From contig NZ_JADCDB010000022.1 in the NCBI RefSeq assembly GCF_020252395.1, forward strand, positions 1 to 52,038: a DNA stretch of 52,038 nucleotides, written 5' to 3'. Positions 19,125 to 27,494 of the stretch are shown here, in pieces (position 1 is the stretch's first letter; the number at the start of each line of letters is the position of its first letter). A program made the position numbers and the translations under genes. The stretch comes from Aestuariivirga sp. (GTDB lineage: Bacteria; Pseudomonadota; Alphaproteobacteria; Rhizobiales; Aestuariivirgaceae). Below the pieces are notes generated by a model. The model had not been told where the DNA came from. It searched no databases and was given only the letters and a program-made list of their open reading frames with translations.

Positions 19125-20534
19125 TCAGGGGCGGAGCCGGGGGATGACCGTCTTGCGCCCGTTCACCATCAGCACAGTGCCCGGCTTCGGCGCCACCCCC
19201 GGTGTGGCCGGCGCTGCCGACTTAGACGCCGTGGCCGACGGCAGTTTTGTCTGCGGCTTCGGGACTTGATCCGCAGGGACGGTTGGGGCGGCGGGCGGGG
19301 CCGCAGGCGCGGCGGTTTCGGATGCTGCGGGGGGCGTGCCGGGCATGCTGCCGGCCGCCGCCTCCGGCTCGGGCACCACGTCCGCCAGCGGCACCTGGGT
19401 GGCCGGGGTGGCCGGGGCGTCCGGCGCCGGAATGGTTGCGGGCGCTGTGCCATCCGCCGCGGGGGGCGCGGGGGCGTCTGGCTCGCCGGCATCCGCCGCG
19501 CTGGCGATCTTCCGCCAGGCCTTCACGTTACGATTGTGTTCCTCCAGCGTTGCCGCAAAGGCATGGCCGCCGCTGCCGTCCGCCACGAAATAGAGCTTGT
19601 CCGTCTCCTCGGGGTTCAGCACAGCCTCCAGCGCGGCGCGGCCGGGATTGGCGATGGGCCCGGGCGGCAGGCCCTTGATGCGGTAGGTGTTGTAGGGCGT
19701 ATCGCCGTCGATGTCGGCCTTAGAGAGCGGACGGTCGAGCCGCCCCTTGCCGCCGGCGATGCCATAGATGATCGTCGGGTCGGACTGCAGCCTCATGCCT
19801 TTCTCGAGGCGGTTGATGAACACCGAGGCGATCACCGGCCGCTCATCCGCCCGGGACGTTTCCTTTTCCACGATCGAGGCCAGCGTCACCGCCTGTTCCG
19901 GCGTTTCGATCACCGGCACGGGCTTGCGCTTGGCCCAGAGTTCTTCAAGCAGCCTGGCCTGCGCGTCCTGCATGTCCTGCACAAGCTTCTGGCGCGTCAT
20001 GCCGCGGCGGAACACATAGGTGTCCGGCAGGATCGAGCCCTCGGGCGGCGCCGGCACGGGATCGCCCGCCAGCACCTCGCTGGCATTGACGCGTTCCACC
20101 GCCATCTGGCTGGTGAAGCCTTCGGGAACCGAGATCTTGTAGGTAACGGCCTTGCCGCTGGCGATGAGCGCCATTGCCTCGGCCATAGTCGCTCCCTTGG
20201 CGAAGGCATATTCCCCGGCCTTGAGCCGCGATCGCTGTCCGGTGATCTGCGCCATCAGCGCGAACAGGAGGCCATCGGACACCACGCCGCTCCGCTGCAG
20301 CGCTTCGCCTATCTGCGCAACAGACTGTCCAGGCTCCACCACAACCACCTTGCCGGCATCGAGCGGCCCGGGGGCGGTGAATTCATTATAGGCATAAAAG
20401 CCTGCAACGGCGGAAAACGCCGCCCCGGCGAACAGCAGCAGGAAGGTCCAGCCCAGCACGCGTGAAATCGCCGAACGCCGCTGCCTGACAGGGCGCGGCT
20501 TAGGAAACTTCACGCTTGGCTGCAGTACCGGCAA
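19125..20534 (-). CDS. mltG: Endolytic murein transglycosylase MltG with a Pro/Ala-rich tail
   Basis: MltG cuts nascent peptidoglycan strands and so helps set glycan length. The 469-residue protein has a short basic cytoplasmic N-terminus, one membrane helix (about residues 25-48), a LysM-like region (VVVEPGQSVAQIGEAL) and the YceG catalytic domain with the active-site glutamate in SIVEKETS (about residue 217) and RLQSDPTIIYG. About 120 residues after the domain (350-469) are rich in Ala and Pro with short repeats such as APAAPPAAP, an unusual C-terminal extension that is probably disordered and periplasmic. It is 17 nt downstream of fabF. Confidence 0.94.
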   Translation of the reverse strand: MPVLQPSVKFPKPRPVRQRRSAISRVLGWTFLLLFAGAAFSAVAGFYAYNEFTAPGPLDAGKVVVVEPGQSVAQIGEALQRSGVVSDGLLFALMAQITGQRSRLKAGEYAFAKGATMAEAMALIASGKAVTYKISVPEGFTSQMAVERVNASEVLAGDPVPAPPEGSILPDTYVFRRGMTRQKLVQDMQDAQARLLEELWAKRKPVPVIETPEQAVTLASIVEKETSRADERPVIASVFINRLEKGMRLQSDPTIIYGIAGGKGRLDRPLSKADIDGDTPYNTYRIKGLPPGPIANPGRAALEAVLNPEETDKLYFVADGSGGHAFAATLEEHNRNVKAWRKIASAADAGEPDAPAPPAADGTAPATIPAPDAPATPATQVPLADVVPEPEAAAGSMPGTPPAASETAAPAAPPAAPTVPADQVPKPQTKLPSATASKSAAPATPGVAPKPGTVLMVNGRKTVIPRLRP

Positions 20535-20551
20535 CCCGTATCCCCTGCTGC

Positions 20552-21817
20552 TCAGGCCGCAAAGCGGCGCATGATAAGTGAAGCGTTGGTACCACCAAAA
20601 CCAAAGGAATTCGACAGAACTGTGTTAATCTCTTTCTTCTTCGCCACCTTGGGCACAAGGTCGATGCGCGTCTCCACGGAGGGATTGTCGAGGTTGATGG
20701 TGGGCGGCGCGACATTGTCGCGGATGGCGAGGATCGAGAAGATCGCCTCCACCGCGCCCGCCGCGCCCAGAAGGTGCCCGATCGACGACTTGGTGGACGA
20801 CATGGTGAGTTCCGCCGTGCGGTTGCCCATGAGGCGTTCGACGGCGCGCAGCTCGATCTCGTCGCCCAACGGGGTCGAGGTGCCATGGGCGTTCACATAA
20901 TCGATCTCATGCGCCTGCAGTCCAGCGCGCTTCAGCGCATTGGTCATGCAGCGGAATGCGCCGTCGCCGTCGGAGGAGGGCGCCGTCACGTGATAGGCAT
21001 CGCCCGACATGCCGTAGCCCACGATCTCGGCATAGATTCTGGCGCCGCGCGCCTTCGCATGATCGAGCTCCTCGAGCACGACGACGCCCGCGCCCTCGCC
21101 CATCACAAAACCGTCGCGGTCCCTGTCATAGGGGCGCGAGGCCTTCTGCGGCGCATCGTTGAACTTGGTGGCCAGCGCCTTGCAGGCGATGAAGCCGCCG
21201 ATACCGATGCGGCAGATCGCCGATTCCGCACCGCCCGCCACCATGATGTCGGCATCATCGAGCGCGATGAGGCGCGCCGCATCGCCGATGGCATGAGAGC
21301 CTGTCGAACAGGCGGTGACCACCGCATGGTTCGGGCCCTTAAGGCCGAATTCGATGGAGACGAGGCCGGACGCAAGGTTGATCAGCGAACCCGGAATGAA
21401 GAACGGGCTGATGCGGCGGGGCCCCTTCTCGTTCATCAGCGTCGTTGTGTCGGCGATGTTGGAAAGCCCGCCGATTCCGGATCCGATCAGCGCGCCGGCG
21501 CGATACTTCTCGTCCTCGGTCTTGAGTTCGACGCCTGAATCCCTCATCGCCTGCTTGGCTGCGGCCATGGCGTAGACGAGGAAGTCGTCGTAGCGGCGTA
21601 TCTCCTTGGGGTCCATCCACTGTTCGGGATTGAAGGTGCCATTTGTGCCGTCGCCACGCGGCAACTCGCAGGCGATCTGGCAGGCCATGTCGGAGGCGTC
21701 GAAACGGGTGATCCTGCCACCGGCCGAGTGGCCCGCGAGGAGCAGGGTCCAGGTCTCCTCAACGCCGCAGGCGAGGGGGGAAACCATACCGAGTCCAGTG
21801 ACGACGACACGCCGCAT
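20552..21817 (-). CDS. fabF: 3-oxoacyl-[acyl-carrier-protein] synthase II
   Basis: FabF condenses malonyl-ACP with acyl-ACP during chain elongation. The 421-residue protein has the full thiolase-fold condensing enzyme: the catalytic cysteine in TACSTGSHAIG (about residue 170), the two histidines in NAHGTSTPLGD (about 309) and SIGHLLGAAGAVE (about 346), and the C-terminal NSFGFGGTNASL. Length is typical. It lies downstream of acpP with a 105-nt gap that carries two stem-loops. Confidence 0.97.
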   Translation of the reverse strand: MRRVVVTGLGMVSPLACGVEETWTLLLAGHSAGGRITRFDASDMACQIACELPRGDGTNGTFNPEQWMDPKEIRRYDDFLVYAMAAAKQAMRDSGVELKTEDEKYRAGALIGSGIGGLSNIADTTTLMNEKGPRRISPFFIPGSLINLASGLVSIEFGLKGPNHAVVTACSTGSHAIGDAARLIALDDADIMVAGGAESAICRIGIGGFIACKALATKFNDAPQKASRPYDRDRDGFVMGEGAGVVVLEELDHAKARGARIYAEIVGYGMSGDAYHVTAPSSDGDGAFRCMTNALKRAGLQAHEIDYVNAHGTSTPLGDEIELRAVERLMGNRTAELTMSSTKSSIGHLLGAAGAVEAIFSILAIRDNVAPPTINLDNPSVETRIDLVPKVAKKKEINTVLSNSFGFGGTNASLIMRRFAA

Positions 21818-21846
21818 GCAATGCCCTTTCTATGCGAAAACGCGGC

Positions 21847-21910
21847 GGCAGGCCCGTCTCTTAGCCTGCCTCCGCGCAGAAACTTCAGGTGGCCGCGCCC
21901 GTGGCGCGGC
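21847..21910 (-). promoter_or_regulatory. Two stem-loops in the acpP-fabF gap
   Basis: On the minus strand between the acpP stop and the fabF start, GCCGCGCC-acg-GGCGCGGC (21892-21910) forms a perfect 8-bp stem with a 3-nt loop. GGCAGGC-(10 nt)-GCCTGCC (21847-21870) forms a 7-bp stem, followed a few bases later by GTTTTC. Neither has a long T tract directly behind it, so they look more like a partial terminator or RNA-stabilising 3' structure for acpP mRNA than a full terminator. Such a device would let ACP be made in larger amounts than FabF. Confidence 0.45.
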
Positions 21911-21922
21911 ACGGCGCAGCGA

Positions 21923-22159
21923 TCAGGCGGCGCTCTTTTCGATGAACTTCACGGCATCGCCCACGGTCTGGATCGACTCGGCGGCGTCATCGGGAATCTC
22001 GATGCCGAACTCTTCCTCGAAGGCCATGACCAGCTCGACGTTATCGAGGCTGTCAGCGCCGAGGTCGTCGATGAAGCTCGCTTCCGCCTTCACCTTCTCG
22101 GCGTCAACGCCGAGATGCTCGACGACGATCTTCTTCACCCGCTCAGCAACATCACTCAT
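21923..22159 (-). CDS. acpP: Acyl carrier protein
   Basis: ACP carries growing fatty acyl chains on a phosphopantetheine arm. The 78-residue acidic protein has the attachment serine in the invariant [12 protein letters not shown] (Ser at about residue 37) and the usual four-helix pattern ending [10 protein letters not shown]. The start is ATG 22159 ([10 protein letters not shown]); an ATG two codons upstream (22165) is equally close to the AAGGACG ribosome site. It is separated from fabG, its usual upstream neighbour, by an opposite-strand gene and palindromic repeats, so it must have its own promoter. Confidence 0.97.
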   Translation of the reverse strand: MSDVAERVKKIVVEHLGVDAEKVKAEASFIDDLGADSLDNVELVMAFEEEFGIEIPDDAAESIQTVGDAVKFIEKSAA

Positions 22160-22235
22160 TGTCATTTCGTCCTTGCTTGATTTATCGTGTCCGGCAAGCC
22201 AGCAGGACCCCCTGCAGCCCCCCGCGCCGCCGGTT

Positions 22236-22263
22236 TCCCTAGCACAATTCGCGGGCACGTCAA
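22236..22263 (-). promoter_or_regulatory. Candidate acpP promoter
   Basis: On the minus strand TTGACG (22258-22263) and TAGGGA (22236-22241) are spaced by 16 nt and lie about 70-100 nt upstream of the acpP start. TTGACG is a good -35 box and TAGGGA a fair alphaproteobacterial -10 box. Since fabG cannot read through into acpP without crossing an opposite-strand gene and hairpins, a promoter in this gap is expected. Confidence 0.4.
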
Positions 22264-22341
22264 AAGGGGGCTTGGTGAAACCGCGCCTCGGCGGCCGAGC
22301 CGGGGGTTGCGTCCGGCACAGGGGTTGGGCAGCCTGCCACC

Positions 22342-22920
22342 ATGCGCAAGATCATTTTCAGCCTTCTTGTTTTCGCAACCGCAACATCGCTGGCGGTGGC
22401 TGACGGCACTCTCGACAAGCGCTTGACGCCATTCGACAAAGACCGCCTTGCGAAGCGTGACGCCAGCATCGCCTCGGCGCTGGCGGAAGCCCGCTCTGGC
22501 GGATCGGACGAGGACGTGGCCATCCTCGACGCGGCGCTGGCCGGCAAACCCCTGCCGCTGGCCGAAGCCTATGACCCCACTGGCAACTGGAAGTGCCGCA
22601 GCATCAAAGCCGGCGGCGCCCTGCCGCTCACCGTCTATCCATGGTTTACCTGCCGCATCAGCGAGGACGGCACCGGCTGGCAGTTCGAAAAACTCACGGG
22701 CTCGCAGCGCACCAAGGGCATGTTCTATACTCTTTCGTCAAACCGGCTCGCGTATCTGGGCGCTGGCTACGTCACCGGCGAAAAGCCGCGCGTCTATGGC
22801 CAGGACGCAAAAGAGAACCAGGTCGCCGTGGTCGAGCGCCGCGGCAAGAACAAGCTCGTCTTTCTGTTCCCCTCACCTCAGTACGAATCGAAACTCGACG
22901 TGCTGGTGCTGGAGAGATGA
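22342..22920 (+). CDS. DUF4893 domain-containing exported protein
   Basis: The 192-residue product begins with a clear signal peptide ([20 protein letters not shown]) and is then soluble. The mature part has [47 protein letters not shown] and [10 protein letters not shown], which resemble the uncharacterised DUF4893 family of alphaproteobacteria; two conserved cysteines (in KCRS and FTCRI) could form a periplasmic disulfide. No function is known. It lies on the opposite strand inside the fatty-acid gene run, between acpP and fabG, and is followed by two palindromic elements. Confidence 0.75.
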   Translation: MRKIIFSLLVFATATSLAVADGTLDKRLTPFDKDRLAKRDASIASALAEARSGGSDEDVAILDAALAGKPLPLAEAYDPTGNWKCRSIKAGGALPLTVYPWFTCRISEDGTGWQFEKLTGSQRTKGMFYTLSSNRLAYLGAGYVTGEKPRVYGQDAKENQVAVVERRGKNKLVFLFPSPQYESKLDVLVLER

Positions 22921-22936
22921 AGGTTCTCGTCCTCAC

Positions 22937-22980
22937 GCATGTTCCGATTAAGCGGAATCGCTTAATCGATAAGAACATGC
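22937..22980. repeat. Palindromic element 1 (long hairpin)
   Basis: The outer arms GCATGTTC (22937-22944) and GAACATGC (22973-22980) are perfect complements. Inside them CGATTAAGCG and CGCTTAATCG form a second perfect 10-bp stem with a GAAT loop, with a 4-nt bulge (ATAA) on one side. It sits just after the DUF4893 stop between convergent genes. Palindromes of this kind are common intergenic repeats in Hyphomicrobiales and can also act as bidirectional terminators. Confidence 0.7.
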
Positions 22981-22997
22981 GCCAGATCGAAAACTTG

Positions 22998-23044
22998 AGC
23001 ATGATCTTATCGCAAGAGTCGGTTCAACTTTTGCGGATCATGCT
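22998..23044. repeat. Palindromic element 2 (agcatgatc ... gatcatgct)
   Basis: Perfect 9-bp arms AGCATGATC (22998-23006) and GATCATGCT (23036-23044) enclose a second imperfect stem, CGCAAGAG against CTTTTGCG with one mismatch. The pattern is close to widespread rhizobial intergenic palindromes that end in gatcatgct and are followed, as here, by ctagcgcgcga. It lies between the convergent DUF4893 and fabG genes. Confidence 0.7.
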
Positions 23045-23078
23045 TCTAGCGCGCGAAGCGGGGAAAAGACGTTACGTC

Positions 23079-23828
23079 TCAGATCATCGCCATGCCGCCA
23101 TTGACATGCAGCGTCTGACCGGTCACGTAGCCCGCCTCGTTGGACGCGAGATAGAGCACCGCCGCCGCCACGTCATCGGGCGCGCCGAGTTTTCCGGCCG
23201 GAACGCGGCCGAGAATTGCTTCCTTCTGCTTGCCGTTCAGCACATCCGTCATCGGCGTGGCGATGAAGCCCGGCGCCACGGCATTCACCGTGACGTTGCG
23301 CGCGGCAAGCTCCTGCGCCAGCGACTTGGTGAGGCCGATGACGCCGGCTTTTGAGGCCACGTAATTCGCCTGTCCCGGATTGCCGGTGACGCCCACCACG
23401 GAGGTGATGTTGACGATGCGGCCCCAGCGCTTCCTCATCATGCCGCGCATCGCGGCGCGGGCCAGACGGAAGGAGGCGGTGAGATTCACGTCGATCACCG
23501 CCGACCAGTCCTCATCCTTCATCCGCATCGCAAGCCCGTCCCTGGTGATGCCGGCATTGTTGACGAGAATGTCGAGCGAGCCCATGGCGGATTCCGCCTC
23601 TGGCACCAGCTTCTCCACAGCCGCGGCATCGGAGAGATTGCACGGCAGCACGAAGACGCGCTCGGCCCCGAGCTCTGCCTTCAGCTCCTCCAGCACAGCG
23701 GCGCGCGTGCCGGAGATGGCGACGGTGGCCCCCGCCTTGTACAGCACCTTGGCGATCGCCGCGCCAATGCCGCCCGTGGCGCCGGTGACGAGGGCGGTCT
23801 TTCCGGTCAAATCGAACATGGTGCTCAT
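23079..23828 (-). CDS. fabG: 3-oxoacyl-[acyl-carrier-protein] reductase
   Basis: FabG reduces beta-ketoacyl-ACP with NADPH. The 249-residue protein is a classical short-chain dehydrogenase with the cofactor loop TGATGGIGAAIA (about residues 14-25), the NNAG motif (VNNAGITRDG), the catalytic serine in ITSVVGVTGNPGQ and the YxxxK motif in YVASKAGVIGLTK. The final NGGMAMI matches FabG. ATG 23828 overlaps the fabD stop (ATGA). The frame extends to 23987 but that part lies inside fabD. Confidence 0.95.
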   Translation of the reverse strand: MSTMFDLTGKTALVTGATGGIGAAIAKVLYKAGATVAISGTRAAVLEELKAELGAERVFVLPCNLSDAAAVEKLVPEAESAMGSLDILVNNAGITRDGLAMRMKDEDWSAVIDVNLTASFRLARAAMRGMMRKRWGRIVNITSVVGVTGNPGQANYVASKAGVIGLTKSLAQELAARNVTVNAVAPGFIATPMTDVLNGKQKEAILGRVPAGKLGAPDDVAAAVLYLASNEAGYVTGQTLHVNGGMAMI

Positions 23829-24772
23829 CCTTTGATCTGGGCTGCCGCTGCGGCGATGTCTTCGGCTGAGTTGATGGCGAAGGCCGCGGCCTCCGGCGCG
23901 TTCTTCTTCGACAGGCCCGTCAGCACCTTGCCGGCGCCGATCTCGTAGAAGCGCGTGACGCCATGGGCCGCCATGTAAGCAACGCACTCGCGCCAGCGCA
24001 CGATTCCGGTGACTTGGGCGACGAGGCTGTCGCGGATCGCGGCAGGGTCGGTCAGCGGCGCTGCGCCGACATTCGCCACCACCGGCACCACCGGCGCCTT
24101 CATCGCAACCTTTGACAGCGCTTCGGCCATCACATCGGCCGCAGGCTGCATCAGCGTGCAGTGGAAGGGGGCGGCGACGTTGAGCATCACCGCGCGCTTG
24201 GCGCCCTTGGCCTTGGCGATCCCGGCACAGCGCTCGACGGCGGCCTTTGTGCCGGAGACGACCACTTGCCCGTCGCTGTTGTCATTGGCCGCCTGGCACA
24301 CCTCGCCCTGTGCGGCTTCGGCTGCGGCGGCGGCGGCAGTGGCGAAATCGAGCCCCAGCAGCGCCGCCATGGCGCCGGTGCCGGCGGGGGTAGCACTCTG
24401 CATCGCCTGGCCGCGCGTCCTAAGGAGGCGCGCCGCATCGTCCAGCGTGAAGGTGCCCGCGGCAGCCAGCGCCGAATACTCGCCGAGCGAGTGCCCCGCC
24501 ACGAACTTCGCCGCATTGGCAACGGTGATGCCGTGCTCCGTCTCGAGCACGCGGACCACCGCCATGGAGACGGCCATCAGCGCGGGTTGGGCATTCTCGG
24601 TGAGGGTAAGGTCGGCCTCCGGGCCCTCCCAGATCAGCGTCGAGAGCTTCTGGCCCAGCGCCTGATCGACCTCCTCAAAGACGGCACGGGCGGCGGCGAA
24701 GTTCCCGGCCAGCGCCTTGCCCATGCCGGCCGCCTGGCTGCCCTGGCCGGGGAAGATGAAGGCCATTGTCAT
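23825..24772 (-). CDS. fabD: Malonyl-CoA-acyl carrier protein transacylase
   Basis: FabD moves malonyl groups from CoA to ACP. The 315-residue protein starts MTMAFIFPGQGSQAAGMGKAL and has the nucleophile serine in GHSLGEYSALAAAG (about residue 94) with the catalytic histidine in APFHCTLM (about 203). Length is normal. It overlaps fabG by 4 nt, and the two are clearly co-translated. A short gap separates it from the divergent threonine-dehydratase-like gene. Confidence 0.97.
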   Translation of the reverse strand: MTMAFIFPGQGSQAAGMGKALAGNFAAARAVFEEVDQALGQKLSTLIWEGPEADLTLTENAQPALMAVSMAVVRVLETEHGITVANAAKFVAGHSLGEYSALAAAGTFTLDDAARLLRTRGQAMQSATPAGTGAMAALLGLDFATAAAAAAEAAQGEVCQAANDNSDGQVVVSGTKAAVERCAGIAKAKGAKRAVMLNVAAPFHCTLMQPAADVMAEALSKVAMKAPVVPVVANVGAAPLTDPAAIRDSLVAQVTGIVRWRECVAYMAAHGVTRFYEIGAGKVLTGLSKKNAPEAAAFAINSAEDIAAAAAQIKG

Positions 24773-24873
24773 CCTGAAACCTCGTGTGATTCCTGCAATT
24801 CAGGGGCACGAAACATGCGGTGGGGCCTAAGTCAAGGTTGACCGCCGCGGGATGATCGGCCTTACTCGCCCCC

Positions 24874-25851
24874 ATGTCCCAGCCGATCTACACCGCCGGC
24901 GAGCTCGAACAGGCCAGCCGCATTGTCTATGCGGCCATGCCGCCCACCCCGCAATACGCCTGGCCCCTGTTGAAGGAGGCCACCGGCTGCGAAGCCTGGG
25001 TGAAGCACGAGAACCACACACCCACCGGCGCCTTCAAGGTCAGGGGCGGCCTGGTCCATATGACGCTCCGGAAGGAACGCGGCGAGACCAATGGCGTCAT
25101 CACCGCGACGCGCGGCAATCATGGCCAGTCCATCCCCTTCGCTGCGGCCCGCGTCGGCATCCGCTCCACCATCGTCTGCCCCATCGGTAACTCGCCTGAG
25201 AAAAACGCCGCCATGCGCGCGCTCGGCGCCGAGCTGATCGAGACCGGCCACGACTTCGACGCGGCGCGCGAGACGGCGATGGAGATCGCCAGGGAGCGCG
25301 GCCTCGGCTTCATCCCATCCTTCGGCAAGGAACTCGTCATGGGTGTCACCACCTATGCCCATGAGCTGTTCCGCGCGGCAGGCGAACTCGATGCCGTCTA
25401 TGTGCCCATCGGCATGGGCTCCGGCATCGTCGGCGCCCTTGCGGCGCGCGACATGCTGGGGCTCAAGACCCGGGTGATCGGCGTGGTGGCGGAAGGCGCG
25501 AATGCCGTGGCTCTCTCCTTCGCGGCGGGCAAGCCCATCTCCACCAACACGGCTTCGACCTTCGCGGACGGCATGGCCGTGCGCGTCGTCAACCCCGAGG
25601 CCTTCGCCCACATCCACGAGGGCGTGGACCGCATCGTCACGGTGAGCGACGAAGAGATCGCCGGGGCCGTGCGCCTTTATTTCCGCTGCTGCCACACCAT
25701 CGCCGAGGGCGCCGGCGCCGCGCCGCTCGCAGCCTTGATGCAGGAGCGCGACAGGATGAAGGGCCAGCGCGTGGGCGTCATCCTCTCCGGCGGCAACATC
25801 GACATGCCGAAATTCGCCGAGATTCTGGAGGGCAGGACGCCGGCGGCGTGA
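24874..25851 (+). CDS. Threonine dehydratase-like PLP enzyme (fold type II)
   Basis: The 325-residue protein has the PLP lysine in TPTGAFKVRGG (about residue 54), the phosphate-binding glycine loop IGMGSGIVGALAA (about 176-188) and the ATRGNHGQS motif. These place it with threonine/serine dehydratases, which cleave hydroxy-amino acids to 2-oxo acids and ammonia. There is no C-terminal ACT regulatory domain, so it is of the catabolic type. Members of this branch include enzymes used in hydroxyectoine or hydroxyaspartate breakdown, so the real substrate may not be threonine. It is convergent with the SDR-ended operon (6 nt between stops). Confidence 0.82.
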   Translation: MSQPIYTAGELEQASRIVYAAMPPTPQYAWPLLKEATGCEAWVKHENHTPTGAFKVRGGLVHMTLRKERGETNGVITATRGNHGQSIPFAAARVGIRSTIVCPIGNSPEKNAAMRALGAELIETGHDFDAARETAMEIARERGLGFIPSFGKELVMGVTTYAHELFRAAGELDAVYVPIGMGSGIVGALAARDMLGLKTRVIGVVAEGANAVALSFAAGKPISTNTASTFADGMAVRVVNPEAFAHIHEGVDRIVTVSDEEIAGAVRLYFRCCHTIAEGAGAAPLAALMQERDRMKGQRVGVILSGGNIDMPKFAEILEGRTPAA

Positions 25852-25857
25852 GGATGC

Positions 25858-26604
25858 TCACATCGTCACCGACAACCCGCCATCCACCGCCAGCACGTGG
25901 CCGTTCACGTAAGCCGCCGCATCCGATGCGAGGAATACCACGGCGCCTCCCAGCTCCTCGGGCTTCGCCCAGCGCCCGGCCGGCGTTCGTCCCTCGACCC
26001 AGGCATTGAACACCTTGTCCTCGAGCAGCGCGGTGTTCAATTCCGTCGCGAAATAGCCCGGCGCTATGGCGTTGACCGTGATGCCCGAGCGCCCGAGCTC
26101 GGCCGCCATCGATCGGGTGAGGCCATGCAGCCCCGCCTTCGCCGCCACATAGGCATGAATCGTCGGCCGCGCGAGAATCCCCGCGATGGACCCGATGTTG
26201 ACGATGCGGCCATGCTTGTTCGGCAGCATCAGCCGCACGGCATCGCGCGCCAGCCGGAAGCAGGAGGACAGGTTGACGCTGACAACCCGGTCGAAATCCG
26301 CGTCCTCCCAGTCGGCGATGGGGCGGCGGTGCTGGATACCGGCGTTGTTGACGAGAATGTCGAGCTTGCCATGGCGCGCCGCAATGCCTTCGAGAGCGGC
26401 ACGCGCCGCCATCGGGTCCGTCACGTCAAAGGCCAGCGCCTCCGCGCCGATCTTCGCCGCCGCTGCGTCGAGTTCACCCTGCGTGCGGGCATTGACGATG
26501 ACGGTCGCGCCATTGCCGGCGAGGGCCTTGGCCATGGCGAAGCCCAGGCCCCGCGAGGCGCCGGTGACGAACGCCACGCGGCCTTCGAGCGAAAACGGAC
26601 TCAC
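25858..26604 (-). CDS. SDR oxidoreductase, gluconate 5-dehydrogenase-like
   Basis: The 248-residue protein is a classical SDR: TGASRGLGFAMAKAL (about residues 14-28), NNAGIQHRRP (about 86-95), the catalytic serine in NIGSIAGILARPTIHAY and the YVAAKAGLHGLT lysine (about 148-159). The NAGIQHRRPI segment and the VDGGLSVTM end resemble gluconate 5-dehydrogenase and related sugar-acid or keto-acid reductases. The stop lies 6 nt from the convergent dehydratase gene, and its ATG overlaps the upstream dehydrogenase stop by 4 nt. It is the last gene of a four-gene overlapping operon; the substrate is unknown. Confidence 0.85.
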   Translation of the reverse strand: MSPFSLEGRVAFVTGASRGLGFAMAKALAGNGATVIVNARTQGELDAAAAKIGAEALAFDVTDPMAARAALEGIAARHGKLDILVNNAGIQHRRPIADWEDADFDRVVSVNLSSCFRLARDAVRLMLPNKHGRIVNIGSIAGILARPTIHAYVAAKAGLHGLTRSMAAELGRSGITVNAIAPGYFATELNTALLEDKVFNAWVEGRTPAGRWAKPEELGGAVVFLASDAAAYVNGHVLAVDGGLSVTM

Positions 26605-27494
26605 GGCTTCACACCGTTCACCTTCATCAACACATCGATGAGGCGCGGGATGAAGCGCTCGCCATAGCCCATGTTGTCGGCCATCACGGTGATCTGGTGC
26701 GCTGTTTCGGCGAGAAAGGAGGTGACCGGCAGCTCCTCCGTCATGTTGGTGTAGTAGCGCAGGTCCTTCCTCGCATTGCGAATGGCGAACTTGGCGTGGC
26801 TGTCGTCATCGGCCAGCGGCACGTTGATGAGGCGGCCGAACATCACCGAATTGGCGCCGCCCGACATGACGATGTCCTTCAGCGCCTGCATGTCGACGCC
26901 CGCCTTGGCGGCAACCGTGATCGCCTCCGCCGCCACCGCCGCATGGCAGATTGACAGGAAATTATTGATGAGCTTCAGCTGGTGCGCGGAACCCACGGGG
27001 CCGGCATGGACGATGGTGTCGGCAAAACAGTCCAGCACCGGGCGGATCTGCGCCATTACCTCTTGCGGTCCGCCCGTCATCAGCCCCAGCTTGCCGGCCT
27101 CGGCCTCCTTGGGGGTGCGCGTCATCGGGGTATCGACGAAGTGGCCGCCTTTGGCCTCGACATCGGCGGCGAGGCGCTTTGTCGAATCCGGCTCCGCCGT
27201 CGAGCAGTCGGCGATGACGAAGCCCGGCCGCACGGCGTTGATGAGCCCATACTCGCCATGCACAATATGCTCCACCTGCGGCGTGCCGGTGACGCAGAGG
27301 ATCACGAGGTCCGAGTCCTTCGCCACGGCGAGCGGGTTATTGCGCTCATGCGCGCCCCTGGCCACGAGATCGTCGATCGGGGCGCGGTTCCGGTGCGCCA
27401 TCACGGTGAGCTCATAGCCCTTTTCGAGAATGTTCTTGCCGATGCCGTGGCCCATGAGGCCCACCCCGATGAGGCCGACGCGCTTGATGGTCAT
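26601..27494 (-). CDS. Beta-hydroxyacid dehydrogenase (3-hydroxyisobutyrate dehydrogenase family)
   Basis: The 297-residue protein has the NAD(P)-binding start RVGLIGVGLMGHGIGKN, the substrate-binding signature in DCSTAEPDSTKRLA and the catalytic lysine in HQLKLINNFL (about residue 170). These are hallmarks of the family that includes 3-hydroxyisobutyrate, tartronate-semialdehyde and sulfolactaldehyde reductases. The unusual RTPKEAEAGKL in place of the more usual G-G-x-x-G-A segment suggests a specificity different from the best known members. It overlaps both neighbours by 4 nt. Confidence 0.87.
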   Translation of the reverse strand: MTIKRVGLIGVGLMGHGIGKNILEKGYELTVMAHRNRAPIDDLVARGAHERNNPLAVAKDSDLVILCVTGTPQVEHIVHGEYGLINAVRPGFVIADCSTAEPDSTKRLAADVEAKGGHFVDTPMTRTPKEAEAGKLGLMTGGPQEVMAQIRPVLDCFADTIVHAGPVGSAHQLKLINNFLSICHAAVAAEAITVAAKAGVDMQALKDIVMSGGANSVMFGRLINVPLADDDSHAKFAIRNARKDLRYYTNMTEELPVTSFLAETAHQITVMADNMGYGERFIPRLIDVLMKVNGVKP

